Made by a program: the position numbers and the translations under genes. Under the pieces are notes generated by a model, which did not search any database, was not told the DNA's origin, and saw only the letters and a list, made by a program, of their open reading frames with translations. Of a DNA stretch of 64,000 nucleotides, positions 23,188-31,577 are shown piece by piece. Origin of the DNA: JAPPHA01 sp965242975 (GTDB lineage: Bacteria; Pseudomonadota; Alphaproteobacteria; Rhodobacterales; Rhodobacteraceae); contig CBDETS010000007.1 of the NCBI GenBank assembly GCA_965242975.1, forward strand, positions 4,650,001-4,714,000, in the 5' to 3' direction. Numbering within the stretch: position 1 is the stretch's first letter; each line of letters begins with the position of its first letter.

Positions 23188-23678
23188 CCGAACTTCTCAT
23201 TTCGCTCCTGACCGGAAGCGCCACCGGCGTGCTCGGGACCCTGCTGAGCGCCGGTCTCGGACTCCTCCAGAAGCGGCAGGACCATCGCCAGGAGATCGAA
23301 CTCCGGCGGCTCGACATCGAGCTCGCGCAGACGGAGGCCGAGGCCGCCGGACGGATAGCGGCGATCGAGGCCGAGAGCGGCGAGCAGCAGGCCGCAATGG
23401 CCGCGCTCGAGGAATCCTACCGCGAGGCCGCGCGAAGATGGTCGCGTCCGGGCGACGGCTGGCTCATGCAACTGGTCGACGCCATCCGCGGCCTGACACG
23501 GCCCGGCCTCACGGTGCTGTTTGTCGGGCTGACTGGCGCGATCTGGTTCACGCTCACGCCCGACGATGCGGACATCCGCCAGCGGATCGTCATGACCGTA
23601 CTCAGCCTGACGACGACCTGCGTCGTCTGGTGGTTCGGCGGGCGCATGGCCGACAAGGCGGCGCGGAGGCTGTCATGA
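23184..23678 (+). CDS. Holin (three-TM family)
   Basis: 164 residues. N-terminal hydrophobic helix (LLISLLTGSATGVLGTLLSA), a long charged helix (residues ~30-85), then two hydrophobic helices near the C-terminus (LTVLFVGLTGAIWFTL and IVMTVLSLTTTCVVWWFGG). This is the layout of the phage holin family with 3 TM segments. It would permeabilise the inner membrane at lysis. ATGA overlap at both ends. Confidence 0.75.
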   Translation: MTELLISLLTGSATGVLGTLLSAGLGLLQKRQDHRQEIELRRLDIELAQTEAEAAGRIAAIEAESGEQQAAMAALEESYREAARRWSRPGDGWLMQLVDAIRGLTRPGLTVLFVGLTGAIWFTLTPDDADIRQRIVMTVLSLTTTCVVWWFGGRMADKAARRLS

Positions 23679-23854
23679 CGACATTGATCCGGTTCTTCCT
23701 CTGGAAAGCCAGCCTGGTGAACCGGCTGGTCGGGCGGTGCGGCAGCCATCCCGCGGAAGGAGTCGACGACGGGACGGTCTGGATCATGCTCGCCATCCTG
23801 GCTGCGGAACTCGCGGCCGTTTCCGCGCTGCTGATCCGGTTCGCCGTCGCATGA
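23675..23854 (+). CDS. Small membrane protein of the lysis cassette
   Basis: 59 residues starting at ATG 23675 (ATGA overlap with the holin stop). A basic N-terminus (TTLIRFFLWKASLVNRLVGR) is followed by one strong membrane helix (IMLAILAAELAAVSALLIRF). Possible second holin or spanin-like component. No family assignment. Confidence 0.5.
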   Translation: MTTLIRFFLWKASLVNRLVGRCGSHPAEGVDDGTVWIMLAILAAELAAVSALLIRFAVA

Positions 23855-24219
23855 GCGACATCGAGAGCTGGTTTGTCCGGGGCGGCATCACCGCCGCGAT
23901 CGCCGCGCTGGTCGGCCTGTTCATGCGGGTGCGCACGAACGAATCCCGTCTCGCGGTCCTCGAGAAGGAAGACGAACGCAACCGGGAAACGCAGGGGGAG
24001 GTGGGAGACCTGAAAGTGCTGGCGGCGGAGATCAACACCAAGCTGGACTACCTCCCCAGGCATGATGACCTGCAGAGGATCCATGACCGGATTTCCAAGA
24101 ACGGAACCGCGACTTCCGCCACCAGGGAGGAGATCGCAGCCCTCAAGGCCGAGGTGGAGGGTACGCGGGAAGCGGTCAAGCGCCTCGAGCAGGCGGAACT
24201 GAACAGGGGAAGTCGATGA
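23851..24219 (+). CDS. DUF2730 family protein
   Basis: 122 residues, ATGA overlap at the start. One N-terminal membrane helix (GGITAAIAALVGLFMRV) is followed by a long coiled coil (ESRLAVLEKEDERNRETQGE to VKRLEQAEL). This matches the DUF2730 proteins found between lysis and terminase genes in Mu-like phages. Role unknown, likely membrane-anchored. Confidence 0.7.
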   Translation: MSDIESWFVRGGITAAIAALVGLFMRVRTNESRLAVLEKEDERNRETQGEVGDLKVLAAEINTKLDYLPRHDDLQRIHDRISKNGTATSATREEIAALKAEVEGTREAVKRLEQAELNRGSR

Positions 24220-24524
24220 CCCGCAGCCTGGAACACATGATGCGCGGCGATGCCCGGCTGACGATCCTGCGCGCCCTCGCTGGCGATCGGGGCTATTCGC
24301 TGAACCACGAGATCCTGCGCACGCTCGTCGACCGGATGACGGCGATCACGCTCGACAACGACCAGGTGAAGGCACACCTGGCATGGCTCGAGGACAGGGG
24401 AGCAGTCACCACGGAATCCGTGCCGCCGTTCACCCTCGCCAAGCTCACCGATTACGGCTTGTCTCTGGCGCGGGGCCACGCCACGCTCGAAGGTGTCAGC
24501 CGGCCCCGGCCCGACCAGGTCTGA
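24216..24524 (+). CDS. VpaChn25_0724-like phage winged-helix protein
   Basis: 102 residues. Winged-helix pattern RLTILRALAGDRGYSLNHEI, LRTLVDRMTAITLDNDQVKAH (helices), LEDRGAVTTESVPPFTLAKLT (wing). This family sits between DUF2730 and the small terminase in Mu-like phages. ATGA overlap with the preceding gene. Confidence 0.7.
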   Translation: MTRSLEHMMRGDARLTILRALAGDRGYSLNHEILRTLVDRMTAITLDNDQVKAHLAWLEDRGAVTTESVPPFTLAKLTDYGLSLARGHATLEGVSRPRPDQV

Positions 24525-24528
24525 TTTC

Positions 24529-25098
24529 ATGGCCAGGAAAACCCGGGGACGGATGAGCCGCATCGAGCAGTTGCCCGCGGCCATCAAGGACCGCGTCGAT
24601 TCGCTGCTGCGCGAGGGCGTCAGCCAGGCCGAGATCATCCGGCGCCTCGAGGCGCCGCTACGGGAAGCGGGCGAGCCTCCTCTCTCGCACGCCGGTCTCA
24701 ATCGCTACGCGACCAAGATGGCGGAGGTCGGGGCGGAGATCCGCGAGTATCGCGCCATCGCCGAGGCGTGGCGCTCCAAGTTCGGCGAACAACCGGTCAG
24801 CGACCTCGGGCAGTTGACGGGTGAGGTCCTGTCGACACTGGCCTTCAAGGCGGCGCTTCGCGCAAGCGAGGCGAGCAACGACGACGACGATTCCGCCATC
24901 GACGTGGAAGCGATCGGCGCCCTGGCGCTCGCGCTCCAGCGTGTCGAGCGCGCGGCAGAAACGAGCACCAGGCGCGAGAAGGAGCTCAGGGAAGCCTATG
25001 CACGCGAGACGACCGCCGCCCAGGAGAAGGTGATCAAGAGCCGCGGCATCGACGGCACGACCGCCGCGGAGCTCCGCAGGGCGGTTTCGGAAGTCTGA
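24529..25098 (+). CDS. Small terminase subunit, DUF3486 (Mu gp27-like)
   Basis: 189 residues. N-terminal basic segment and helix-turn-helix (RKTRGRMSRIEQLPAAIKDR, EGVSQAEIIRRLEAPLR), then helical dimerisation region. The family is the Mu-type small packaging subunit that recognises the pac site near a phage end. Four bases separate it from the previous stop; it overlaps the large subunit start. Confidence 0.85.
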   Translation: MARKTRGRMSRIEQLPAAIKDRVDSLLREGVSQAEIIRRLEAPLREAGEPPLSHAGLNRYATKMAEVGAEIREYRAIAEAWRSKFGEQPVSDLGQLTGEVLSTLAFKAALRASEASNDDDDSAIDVEAIGALALALQRVERAAETSTRREKELREAYARETTAAQEKVIKSRGIDGTTAAELRRAVSEV

Positions 25099-26660
25099 TG
25101 GAAAACCATCTCGATAGCGGTCCGTTTGGCGATGGCCTGCCCCTGCTGCTGGATTACCAGTCCGCCTGGAACGGGGAGAAAGCCGATGTCGCAGTGTGCG
25201 AAAAGGGACGCCGCATCGGTCTCAGCTGGGGTGACGGTGCAGAGCGCGTGATCCACGCGGCCGAGGGCGCCGGCAACATCTACTACATGTCCTACAACAA
25301 GGACATGACGGAAACCTACATCGACGACTGTGCCGAGTGGGCCCGGAAGTTCAACCACGCGTGTTCGGAGGTGCTCGAGGAAGTCGAGTTGGTCGACGAG
25401 CGCGAGATCAGGAAGTTCCGGATCGACTTCGAGTCCGGCAAGAGCATTGTCGCGCTTCCGGGCAATCCCCGCGTGCTGCGCTCAAAGGGCAAGCCCGGCG
25501 ATATCGTGATCATCGACGAGGCCGCGTTCTGCGACGATCTCGAGGAGCTCATCAAGGCGGCGATCGCGTGCACGAACTGGGGCGGAAAGGTCCGGATCAT
25601 CTCGACTCACAATGGCGACGACAACCCGTTCAACGAACTCGTTCACGACATCCGCGCGGGCAAGCGGGCGTATTCGCTGCACCGGATCACGCTCGACGAC
25701 GCGATCGCCTGCGGCCTCGTGCGCCGGATCTGCACGGTCAAGGGCGATGACTGGTACGACGGCTACGCCGCCGACTGGCGCGCGGCCCAGGTTTCCAAGT
25801 ACCGCAACAGCGAGGACGCGGACGAGGAGCTGTTCTGCGTTCCGCGCCACGGCGGCGGCGTCTGGCTCAGCCGCGTGCTGATCGAGAGCCGGATGATCGA
25901 GGCCCCGATCGTGCGTTTTCACGGCACGAAGGAATTCAACGCCTGGCCGGAACCGGTGCGCCGTGCCGAGATGCGCGACTGGTGCGACACCGAACTAGGC
26001 CCGCTACTCCAGAAGCTGGATCCCGCCCGCCGGCACGTGATCGGCGGCGATTTCGCGCGCTCGGGCGACATGTCGTCCTATGCGCCGCTCGAGATCGGTC
26101 AAACCCTGCGCCGCACTTCGCCGTTCATCCTCGAGATGCGAAACACGCCGCACCAGCAGCAGGTACAGGCAGTCAATTACGTCTGCGACCGGTTGCCGAA
26201 GTTCGGCGGCGGCGCCTTCGATGCGCGCGGCAATGGCTCGTTCCTGGCCGAGGCCATGGTTGACGCCTACGGCTCGATCATCGAGCCGGTCATGGCCACG
26301 GAGGCCTGGTACCGGGAGCATATGCCGCCGTTCAAGGCGGCGTTCGAAGACGACAGGATCGCGGTACCGCGCCACGAGGACGTGCTCGACGACCTCCGCG
26401 CCTTCCGCCTGGTTAGGGGCGTCCCGCGGCTCCCTGAGGGCAAGACCGACACGAAGGGCGAGCGGCACGGCGATTCCGGCATGGCGCTGGCGCTCGCCTG
26501 GTACGCGAGCGAGCACTGCGGCGGCGAGGTCCTCGGCGAAGCCGGGCCGCCACTGCAATCCTCCGGATTCGACCGCCTCGGCCTCGCGGACCGTGATCTC
26601 GAGCCTGACTACGAGCTCGGAGTCATTCCGATGGCGAGCGCGGCATTGAGGGGGCTTTGA
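25098..26660 (+). CDS. Large terminase subunit (Mu gp28-like)
   Basis: 520 residues. ATPase domain with the variant Walker A region (VCEKGRRIGLSWGDGAER), Walker B (GDIVIIDEAAF) and coupling motif (KVRIISTHNGDDNPF). The nuclease domain has VIGGDFARSGDMSSYAPLE and FDARGNGSFLAEAMVD. This is the packaging motor of transposable phages, cutting host-flanked DNA headfuls. Size and order match Mu. Confidence 0.92.
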   Translation: MENHLDSGPFGDGLPLLLDYQSAWNGEKADVAVCEKGRRIGLSWGDGAERVIHAAEGAGNIYYMSYNKDMTETYIDDCAEWARKFNHACSEVLEEVELVDEREIRKFRIDFESGKSIVALPGNPRVLRSKGKPGDIVIIDEAAFCDDLEELIKAAIACTNWGGKVRIISTHNGDDNPFNELVHDIRAGKRAYSLHRITLDDAIACGLVRRICTVKGDDWYDGYAADWRAAQVSKYRNSEDADEELFCVPRHGGGVWLSRVLIESRMIEAPIVRFHGTKEFNAWPEPVRRAEMRDWCDTELGPLLQKLDPARRHVIGGDFARSGDMSSYAPLEIGQTLRRTSPFILEMRNTPHQQQVQAVNYVCDRLPKFGGGAFDARGNGSFLAEAMVDAYGSIIEPVMATEAWYREHMPPFKAAFEDDRIAVPRHEDVLDDLRAFRLVRGVPRLPEGKTDTKGERHGDSGMALALAWYASEHCGGEVLGEAGPPLQSSGFDRLGLADRDLEPDYELGVIPMASAALRGL

Positions 26661-27988
26661 TGCTGAAGCGACTGGCCTCGATATTCCGCGGACGACGGAG
26701 GATGACCGGCGAGGTGGCGGGGGCGAGCATACGCGACATGCTGGCGCCTTATATCGGCGAGTTGCCACTCAACCCGGACGCGCCCGCGCGCGATGCACAG
26801 CACGGCCTCGAGCAGGCCAGCCAGCTGCAGATCTACCGCCAGACGCTCCGGGACGAGCGTTGCGCGGCCGCGCTCGACCAGCGGCTCAACGCGGCGATCT
26901 CGACGCCCTGGGAGGTCGAGCCGGGCGGCGACGCCGACATGGACAGGCAGGCCGCCGAGGACCTGTCCGAGCAGCTGGGTGCGCTCGATTTTCCGCGGAT
27001 CAGCCGCCAGCTGCTGCACGGGGTCTGGTACGGCTGGGCCGTGGGCGAGGCGATCTGGGAGCGTGACGGCGGCCGTGTGCGTCTTGCCGACCTGGTCATC
27101 CGATCCCCGGACCGGTTCTGGTGGTCCGTTGACGGCCGACTCCTTCTGAGAACGTACAGCCACCCCGAGGGCGAGCCGGTGCCGGACAGGAAGTTCGTCG
27201 TCCTGGCGCGGCCGGGCGAGCACAACGACCTGCCCTGGGCGCCGGGTCTTGCGCGCTGGTGCTACTGGCCGGTGTGGATGAAGCGTCACGGGATGCAGTT
27301 CTGGTCGGTCGCGCTCGAGCGTTTCGGCACGCCGATCATGATCGGCAAGTTTCATCCGGGCGCATCGGCCGCAGAGCAGAAGAAGCTCCTCTCCCTCGTG
27401 CAGTCCGCCGCCGCCGGCACCGGCGTGACGATTTCCGAAAACCAGGTGATCGAGGCGCTGCAGACGTACACGCGGACCGGCGACAGTTTCGAGCAGTTCT
27501 GCCGCTACTGCGACCAGCTGGTCACGACAACCATCCTCGGCCAATCGTCGACCACCGACCAGGGGCCGTGGCGCGGGACCGCCGAAGTCCAGCGGGCAAT
27601 CCGGGACGAGACGGTCGCGGCCGACGCACGGTTGCTCGACGGCGCCCTGAACACCACGGTGGCGGCCTGGCTGACCGAGTGGAACCATCCGGGCGCGGCG
27701 ACGCCGATGATCCGGCACGATGCCGATCCGGCCGACGATCTCGACGCCCGCGCGAAGCGGGAGCAGATCATCTCGCAGACGACGGGGTGGCGCCCGACGA
27801 TGGAGCACGTCACCGACGTGTTTGGCGGGGAATGGGAAGAAAGACCCACGACCGAAAATGCGCCACCGGGCGACGGGGATCAGGAGGATGACGATGCCGA
27901 GCTTGCCGATCCCCCTTTTCTGGCGCCGGCGGGCATCACCACGCATTGGCCGAGACGGAGGAGGACGACAGCCCGGTCTCTGAACTGA
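26660..27988 (+). CDS. Portal protein, DUF935 (Mu gp29-like), apparently frameshifted at its C-terminus
   Basis: 442 residues in the annotated frame. It contains DUF935 blocks (SQLQIYRQTLRDERCAAALD, LLHGVWYGWAVGEAIWERDG, KFHPGASAAEQKKLLSLVQS, TSVTTTIL-type QLVTTTILGQSSTT). The last ~12 residues (WPRRRRTTARSLN) look out of frame. The expected DUF935 C-terminal helical domain instead appears in the next frame at the beginning of the MuF gene. The portal forms the DNA entry ring of the capsid. Confidence 0.85.
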   Translation: MLKRLASIFRGRRRMTGEVAGASIRDMLAPYIGELPLNPDAPARDAQHGLEQASQLQIYRQTLRDERCAAALDQRLNAAISTPWEVEPGGDADMDRQAAEDLSEQLGALDFPRISRQLLHGVWYGWAVGEAIWERDGGRVRLADLVIRSPDRFWWSVDGRLLLRTYSHPEGEPVPDRKFVVLARPGEHNDLPWAPGLARWCYWPVWMKRHGMQFWSVALERFGTPIMIGKFHPGASAAEQKKLLSLVQSAAAGTGVTISENQVIEALQTYTRTGDSFEQFCRYCDQLVTTTILGQSSTTDQGPWRGTAEVQRAIRDETVAADARLLDGALNTTVAAWLTEWNHPGAATPMIRHDADPADDLDARAKREQIISQTTGWRPTMEHVTDVFGGEWEERPTTENAPPGDGDQEDDDAELADPPFLAPAGITTHWPRRRRTTARSLN

Positions 27989-30300
27989 CCGCGCGCCTTG
28001 GTCACACGCTGGGCCCAATTATCGACGGGTGGTGGGAGCGCATCGGTCAGGACCTGGGCCGGGCCGCGTCGCTCGAGACATTCCGCAGGCATCTCAATGA
28101 CCTCAACGCCTGGACTCGGTCGCCGCGGGCAGCAACTCCGGATGTTGCCGATGCCGTGGACGCGCTCGGGCTGGCGTTGACCGCCGCCGACCTCGCAGGT
28201 CGCCACGACGTGGTGGAGTCGCCAGTCGAACTGGCCGCGTCGCTCGAGCACGCGCAACTGCCGTTCCAGGAGCAGATCGACTTCTTCCGGGGCAAGCTCA
28301 ACCTGCCGACACAGGCGTGGACCGACATCTGGCACGACCAGCACGACCGCGCCTTCGTCGTCGCGGGTGCCGCGCACGCGAACCTGGTCGAGGATCTCCG
28401 CCAGGCGGTGGACAGCGCAATAGCGGATGGCACGACGCTCCAGAAGTTCCGCAGGGATTTTGATTCGATCGTCGCGAAACACGGCTGGAGCTACAAGGGC
28501 GGACGCAACTGGCGGACGCAGGTGATCTACGGAACCAACGTGCGCACGTCGTATGCGGCGGGCCGGTACCGGCAGATGAAGAAGATCTCCGATCGCCGAC
28601 CGTACTGGCGCTATCGCCACAGCCACGCCTCGGAGGATCCGCGGGAGCAGCACCTCGCCTGGGACGGCATGATCCTGATGCACGACGATCCGTGGTGGGA
28701 CACGCACTATCCGCCGAATGGCTGGGGATGCAAATGCTACATCGAAGCGTTGAACCGGCGTGATCTCGAGCGCTTGGGCAAGTCCGGGCCGGACACGGCG
28801 CCCTCAATCAGGACGCGCACCGTTACCGTGGGCGCAAACGGGCCGAGCCCCCGCACGGTCGAGGTGCCGGTAGGAGTCGATCCCGGCTGGGCTTACGCGC
28901 CGGGACAGTCGGCATACCGCGCCGCAGAATTCGATCCATGGGCGATCGCCGAGATGTCGCGGACTGACGTTACGACGCGCCAGGTCAGCGGGCAGGCCGG
29001 CAACAATTCCGGGGGCCTCTTCGCTGGATCAGATGGGATCCGGCGCTATGTGAAGTTCTACGACGATCCCGTGCAGTCCTACGGAGAAGCAGTTGCCAAC
29101 CGCGCCTATCGCGAACTCGGTATCGACGCGCCGGAATCCGTGCTCGTGCGCGATGGCGACGCGGTTGTCGGCGTCGCGAACGAGATCATCGACCACACGG
29201 GAACGCTGGGCGCCGTTCGAAGGCTGCCCAAAGGCCGTTCAAAGGAAGTCCTGAAGGGCTTTACAGCCGATGTCTGGCTCGCGAACTGGGACGCCGTCGG
29301 CCTCGGTCTCGACAATATCGTCGCGACCAGGGCGTCGCGGAACTCGATCGCCCGCATCGACCAGGGCGGTGCGCTCCTCATGCGCGCGCGGCAGGGGCGC
29401 AAGCCGCCGGAACGTCTCGATCGCATCAGCGAATGGGACGGTTTCGCCGATTCCGGGCCCAACCCGGCCTACGCGCGGGTGTTCAGGGCGGCAGGCGTAG
29501 AATCGGCCGACGAACTCGGGCAGGGGGCGCTCAGGCAGCTGGACGCGGTCAGGGCACTCGGCCAGCGCACGGACGGTTTTCGGCAACTTGCGCCCGACGT
29601 CGCCGGGATATCGGCCGCCGACCGCGACGCGATCCGCACGTTGCTGGCCCGAAGGGCAGCGCTGCTCGAGAGCGAGATCCGACCGCGGGTTCTCGCAGCC
29701 ATGCGCGAGGCGAGGAACACGCCCGCGTACCAGGCGCGAACGAAGACCGCGATGGGCGCCTGGTACGCCGAAACACTGGCCGGCGGCGAGCGCAAGATCA
29801 GGGCCGGGGCGCCGCGGCGCAACTTGACGGATGCCGAACTTGCCACGACCTACGCCTACACGACCGAGCGGCAGGTCTGGAGTCATTACGCGAGGCTGAA
29901 CAGGGAACTGCGCGAGGCGTTCGATATGGGGCGGGCTCCACAACGGCGGATCGACGACTATGCCCGGACGCTCAACGACGCGCTCGACCGCCTGCCTGAC
30001 GAACAGGGCACCTTCTATCGTGGCATCCAGCTCACCGCGGTCGAACAGGCAACCTACACGCCAGGCAGCGTGCACACCTGGGCGGGGTTTTCGTCATCGT
30101 CCGCAAGGAGGTCCGGAGCGTTCAGCGGGAACACCCGATTCATCATTCTGGCGCGAAACGGAAAGGATATCAGGCGCTACTCCGCGGCGGAGAGCCAGGA
30201 CGAGGTCTTGTTTAAGGCCGGGTCAAGGTTTAGAGTAATAGGCACACCCAGCCGGCAGGGCGGGTTATTGGTGATCGAGGTCGAGGAGGTCGACCAATGA
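27946..30300 (+). CDS. MuF head protein fused to kinase-like and ADP-ribosyltransferase domains
   Basis: 784 residues from a TTG at 27946. Residues ~10-90 look like the missing C-terminal domain of the portal (WWERIGQDLGRAASLETFRR, ALTAADLAGRHDVV). Residues ~100-275 are the MuF/SPP1 gp7 domain (RTSYAAGRYRQMKK, DDPWWDTHYPPNGWGCKCYI). Residues ~350-520 resemble a HipA/PI3K-type kinase: K370 in RRYVKFYDD, ANWDAVGLGLDN (446-457), RIDQGGAL (470-477). Residues ~590-784 form an ADP-ribosyltransferase: R692 in FYRGIQL, GFSSSSA (714-720), and Q751-D-E753, the QxE signature of C3-like enzymes. The product is probably packaged in the virion and injected, or acts as a polymorphic MuF toxin. Usual MuF proteins are 300-450 residues. 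Confidence 0.85.
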   Translation: MAETEEDDSPVSELTARLGHTLGPIIDGWWERIGQDLGRAASLETFRRHLNDLNAWTRSPRAATPDVADAVDALGLALTAADLAGRHDVVESPVELAASLEHAQLPFQEQIDFFRGKLNLPTQAWTDIWHDQHDRAFVVAGAAHANLVEDLRQAVDSAIADGTTLQKFRRDFDSIVAKHGWSYKGGRNWRTQVIYGTNVRTSYAAGRYRQMKKISDRRPYWRYRHSHASEDPREQHLAWDGMILMHDDPWWDTHYPPNGWGCKCYIEALNRRDLERLGKSGPDTAPSIRTRTVTVGANGPSPRTVEVPVGVDPGWAYAPGQSAYRAAEFDPWAIAEMSRTDVTTRQVSGQAGNNSGGLFAGSDGIRRYVKFYDDPVQSYGEAVANRAYRELGIDAPESVLVRDGDAVVGVANEIIDHTGTLGAVRRLPKGRSKEVLKGFTADVWLANWDAVGLGLDNIVATRASRNSIARIDQGGALLMRARQGRKPPERLDRISEWDGFADSGPNPAYARVFRAAGVESADELGQGALRQLDAVRALGQRTDGFRQLAPDVAGISAADRDAIRTLLARRAALLESEIRPRVLAAMREARNTPAYQARTKTAMGAWYAETLAGGERKIRAGAPRRNLTDAELATTYAYTTERQVWSHYARLNRELREAFDMGRAPQRRIDDYARTLNDALDRLPDEQGTFYRGIQLTAVEQATYTPGSVHTWAGFSSSSARRSGAFSGNTRFIILARNGKDIRRYSAAESQDEVLFKAGSRFRVIGTPSRQGGLLVIEVEEVDQ

Positions 30301-30650
30301 CGTTTGAGCGGCTTAACGCCGACGGCACCTGGACGAAAGAGACCGAAGAGGAGGCTCGCACGCGGATCCTTGTCGAATGCATGGCCAAGTACGGTGATGT
30401 GCGGGGAAGGGAGGCGTTCGAGGAGCGGTGGAGTGCGCTCACGACTCCGATCACGCCCGAATCCGAGCTGACCGAAGACGAGAAGTATCTCATGGACAAG
30501 ATGCAGTCCGAGCAGGAGGTCCACGAGGCCGCCAAGCGGGCCGGCATCGCGTCGATCTTCGATCTGTCTCGGCATGACGACGACGAGTCCGTTCCGCTCG
30601 GTGAATTGGTGCCGCAAGAGACGGAACTCGACGCGCGCTCAGCAGTCTGA
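30297..30650 (+). CDS. Candidate immunity or accessory protein for the MuF toxin
   Basis: 117 residues; ATG at 30297 overlaps the MuF stop (ATGA). Acidic and helical (ETEEEARTRILVECMAKYGD, ESELTEDEKYLMDKMQSEQE, HDDDESVPLGELVPQE). No family recognised. Translational coupling directly behind a MuF-ADP-ribosyltransferase gene is where immunity proteins of MuF polymorphic toxins lie. A structural accessory role is the alternative. Confidence 0.5.
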   Translation: MTFERLNADGTWTKETEEEARTRILVECMAKYGDVRGREAFEERWSALTTPITPESELTEDEKYLMDKMQSEQEVHEAAKRAGIASIFDLSRHDDDESVPLGELVPQETELDARSAV

Positions 30651-30664
30651 CGGGAGGAGATGGC

Positions 30665-30850
30665 ATGGACAGGAATTTCAAAGTTCGCTTCACGGACAAT
30701 TCGCATATATTTGTCAAGGCAAGTAAGATCGTGAGTGACAGTAACGTAGCTATGCTGTGCTCCACTGACGGAAAAATTTTGGCAACTTTTCCGTTGGACA
30801 CGCTTGTCTTTGTCTGCGAAACGAAAGGAGAGGTCGCAACTGTCAACTAG
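30665..30850 (+). CDS. Small protein downstream of the MuF toxin, unknown
   Basis: 61 residues, ATG at 30665 with GGGAGGAG upstream. Beta-rich (FKVRFTDNSHIFVKASKIVS, then ILATFPLDTLVFVCETK). Its base composition is clearly more AT-rich than the prophage genes around it, so it was probably acquired with the toxin module. Possible second immunity factor. Confidence 0.45.
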   Translation: MDRNFKVRFTDNSHIFVKASKIVSDSNVAMLCSTDGKILATFPLDTLVFVCETKGEVATVN

Positions 30851-31088
30851 GGAGTGGACTCACGAAGCGTGACGACGACCTGATCTTCAAAATCCCTGAG
30901 TGGCGTTCAAGTATGAAGCACGACAGAGATTTAGTTCCTCCGATTGCTGGGTGAATTACAGAAGTAGTCCATTTCAATATCGAGTTTCGCGAGCAGGCTG
31001 AATTTTGACCGTTTTCAATCCCAACGATTGTGGAGTTGTTGCGCTTACGCCGTCCGGGCGTGAGAAACTGCGACAAATGTCCACCTGA
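30851..31088. other. Low-coding gap with a gene-end relic
   Basis: 238 bases, AT-rich relative to the prophage. One plus-strand frame ends as RDDDLIFKIPEWRSSMKHDR followed by DLVPPIAG and a stop near 30953, without any start, so it looks like the tail of a lost gene. The remainder, with AATTTTGACCGTTTTCAAT near 31001-31018, shows nothing recognisable. The gap lies between the toxin locus and the gpG gene. Confidence 0.4.
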
Positions 31089-31577
31089 ATGGCCGGTTCA
31101 TCCCTCAGACTTGACTTTGTCGGCCTGGATGAAGCCGGGCAGCGTCTCGGTGCCCTCGCGGCCGCGGGCCAGGATCTGACCCCGGTGTTTGCGGATATCG
31201 GCGAGTATCTGGTCCGCACGACGAAGGAGCGTTTTCGCGACCAGAAGGATCCCACCGGAAAACCTTGGGCGCCACTCTCGGAGGACTACAAGGCGCGGAA
31301 GAAACGCAAACGCGACAAGATTCTGACGCTGTTCGGATTCCTCAGCGGATCCATCAACTTTCGCGCCGCTCCAGCGCACCTCGATGTCGGCAGCCCGATG
31401 ATCTACGCCGGAACTCACCAGTTCGGTGCAGAGAAGGGATCGTTCGGCACGACTTCGAAGGGGCAGCCCATTCCCTGGGGCGATATCCCGGCTCGGCCGT
31501 TCCTGGGCCTCTCTAACGCCGATCAGGTCGAGATCGGGCGCTTCGTCACCGATTATCTGGCGGATTCAGTTTCCTGA
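31089..31577 (+). CDS. Virion morphogenesis protein (Mu gpG-like)
   Basis: 162 residues. The pattern LDFVGLDEAGQRLGALAAAG, FADIGEYLVRTTKERFRDQK, DPTGKPWAPLSEDYKARKKR and IPARPFLGLSNADQVEIGRF is that of the phage virion morphogenesis/gpG family, which joins head and tail assembly. In Mu the protease gene I follows G directly; here the prophage genes stop after this one on this strand. Confidence 0.88.
   Translation: MAGSSLRLDFVGLDEAGQRLGALAAAGQDLTPVFADIGEYLVRTTKERFRDQKDPTGKPWAPLSEDYKARKKRKRDKILTLFGFLSGSINFRAAPAHLDVGSPMIYAGTHQFGAEKGSFGTTSKGQPIPWGDIPARPFLGLSNADQVEIGRFVTDYLADSVS

Noticed and set aside
1..31577. CRISPR array or tRNA genes in the prophage or flanks
   Set aside because: No regularly spaced direct repeats and no cloverleaf-like sequence with a CCA end was seen anywhere in the window.
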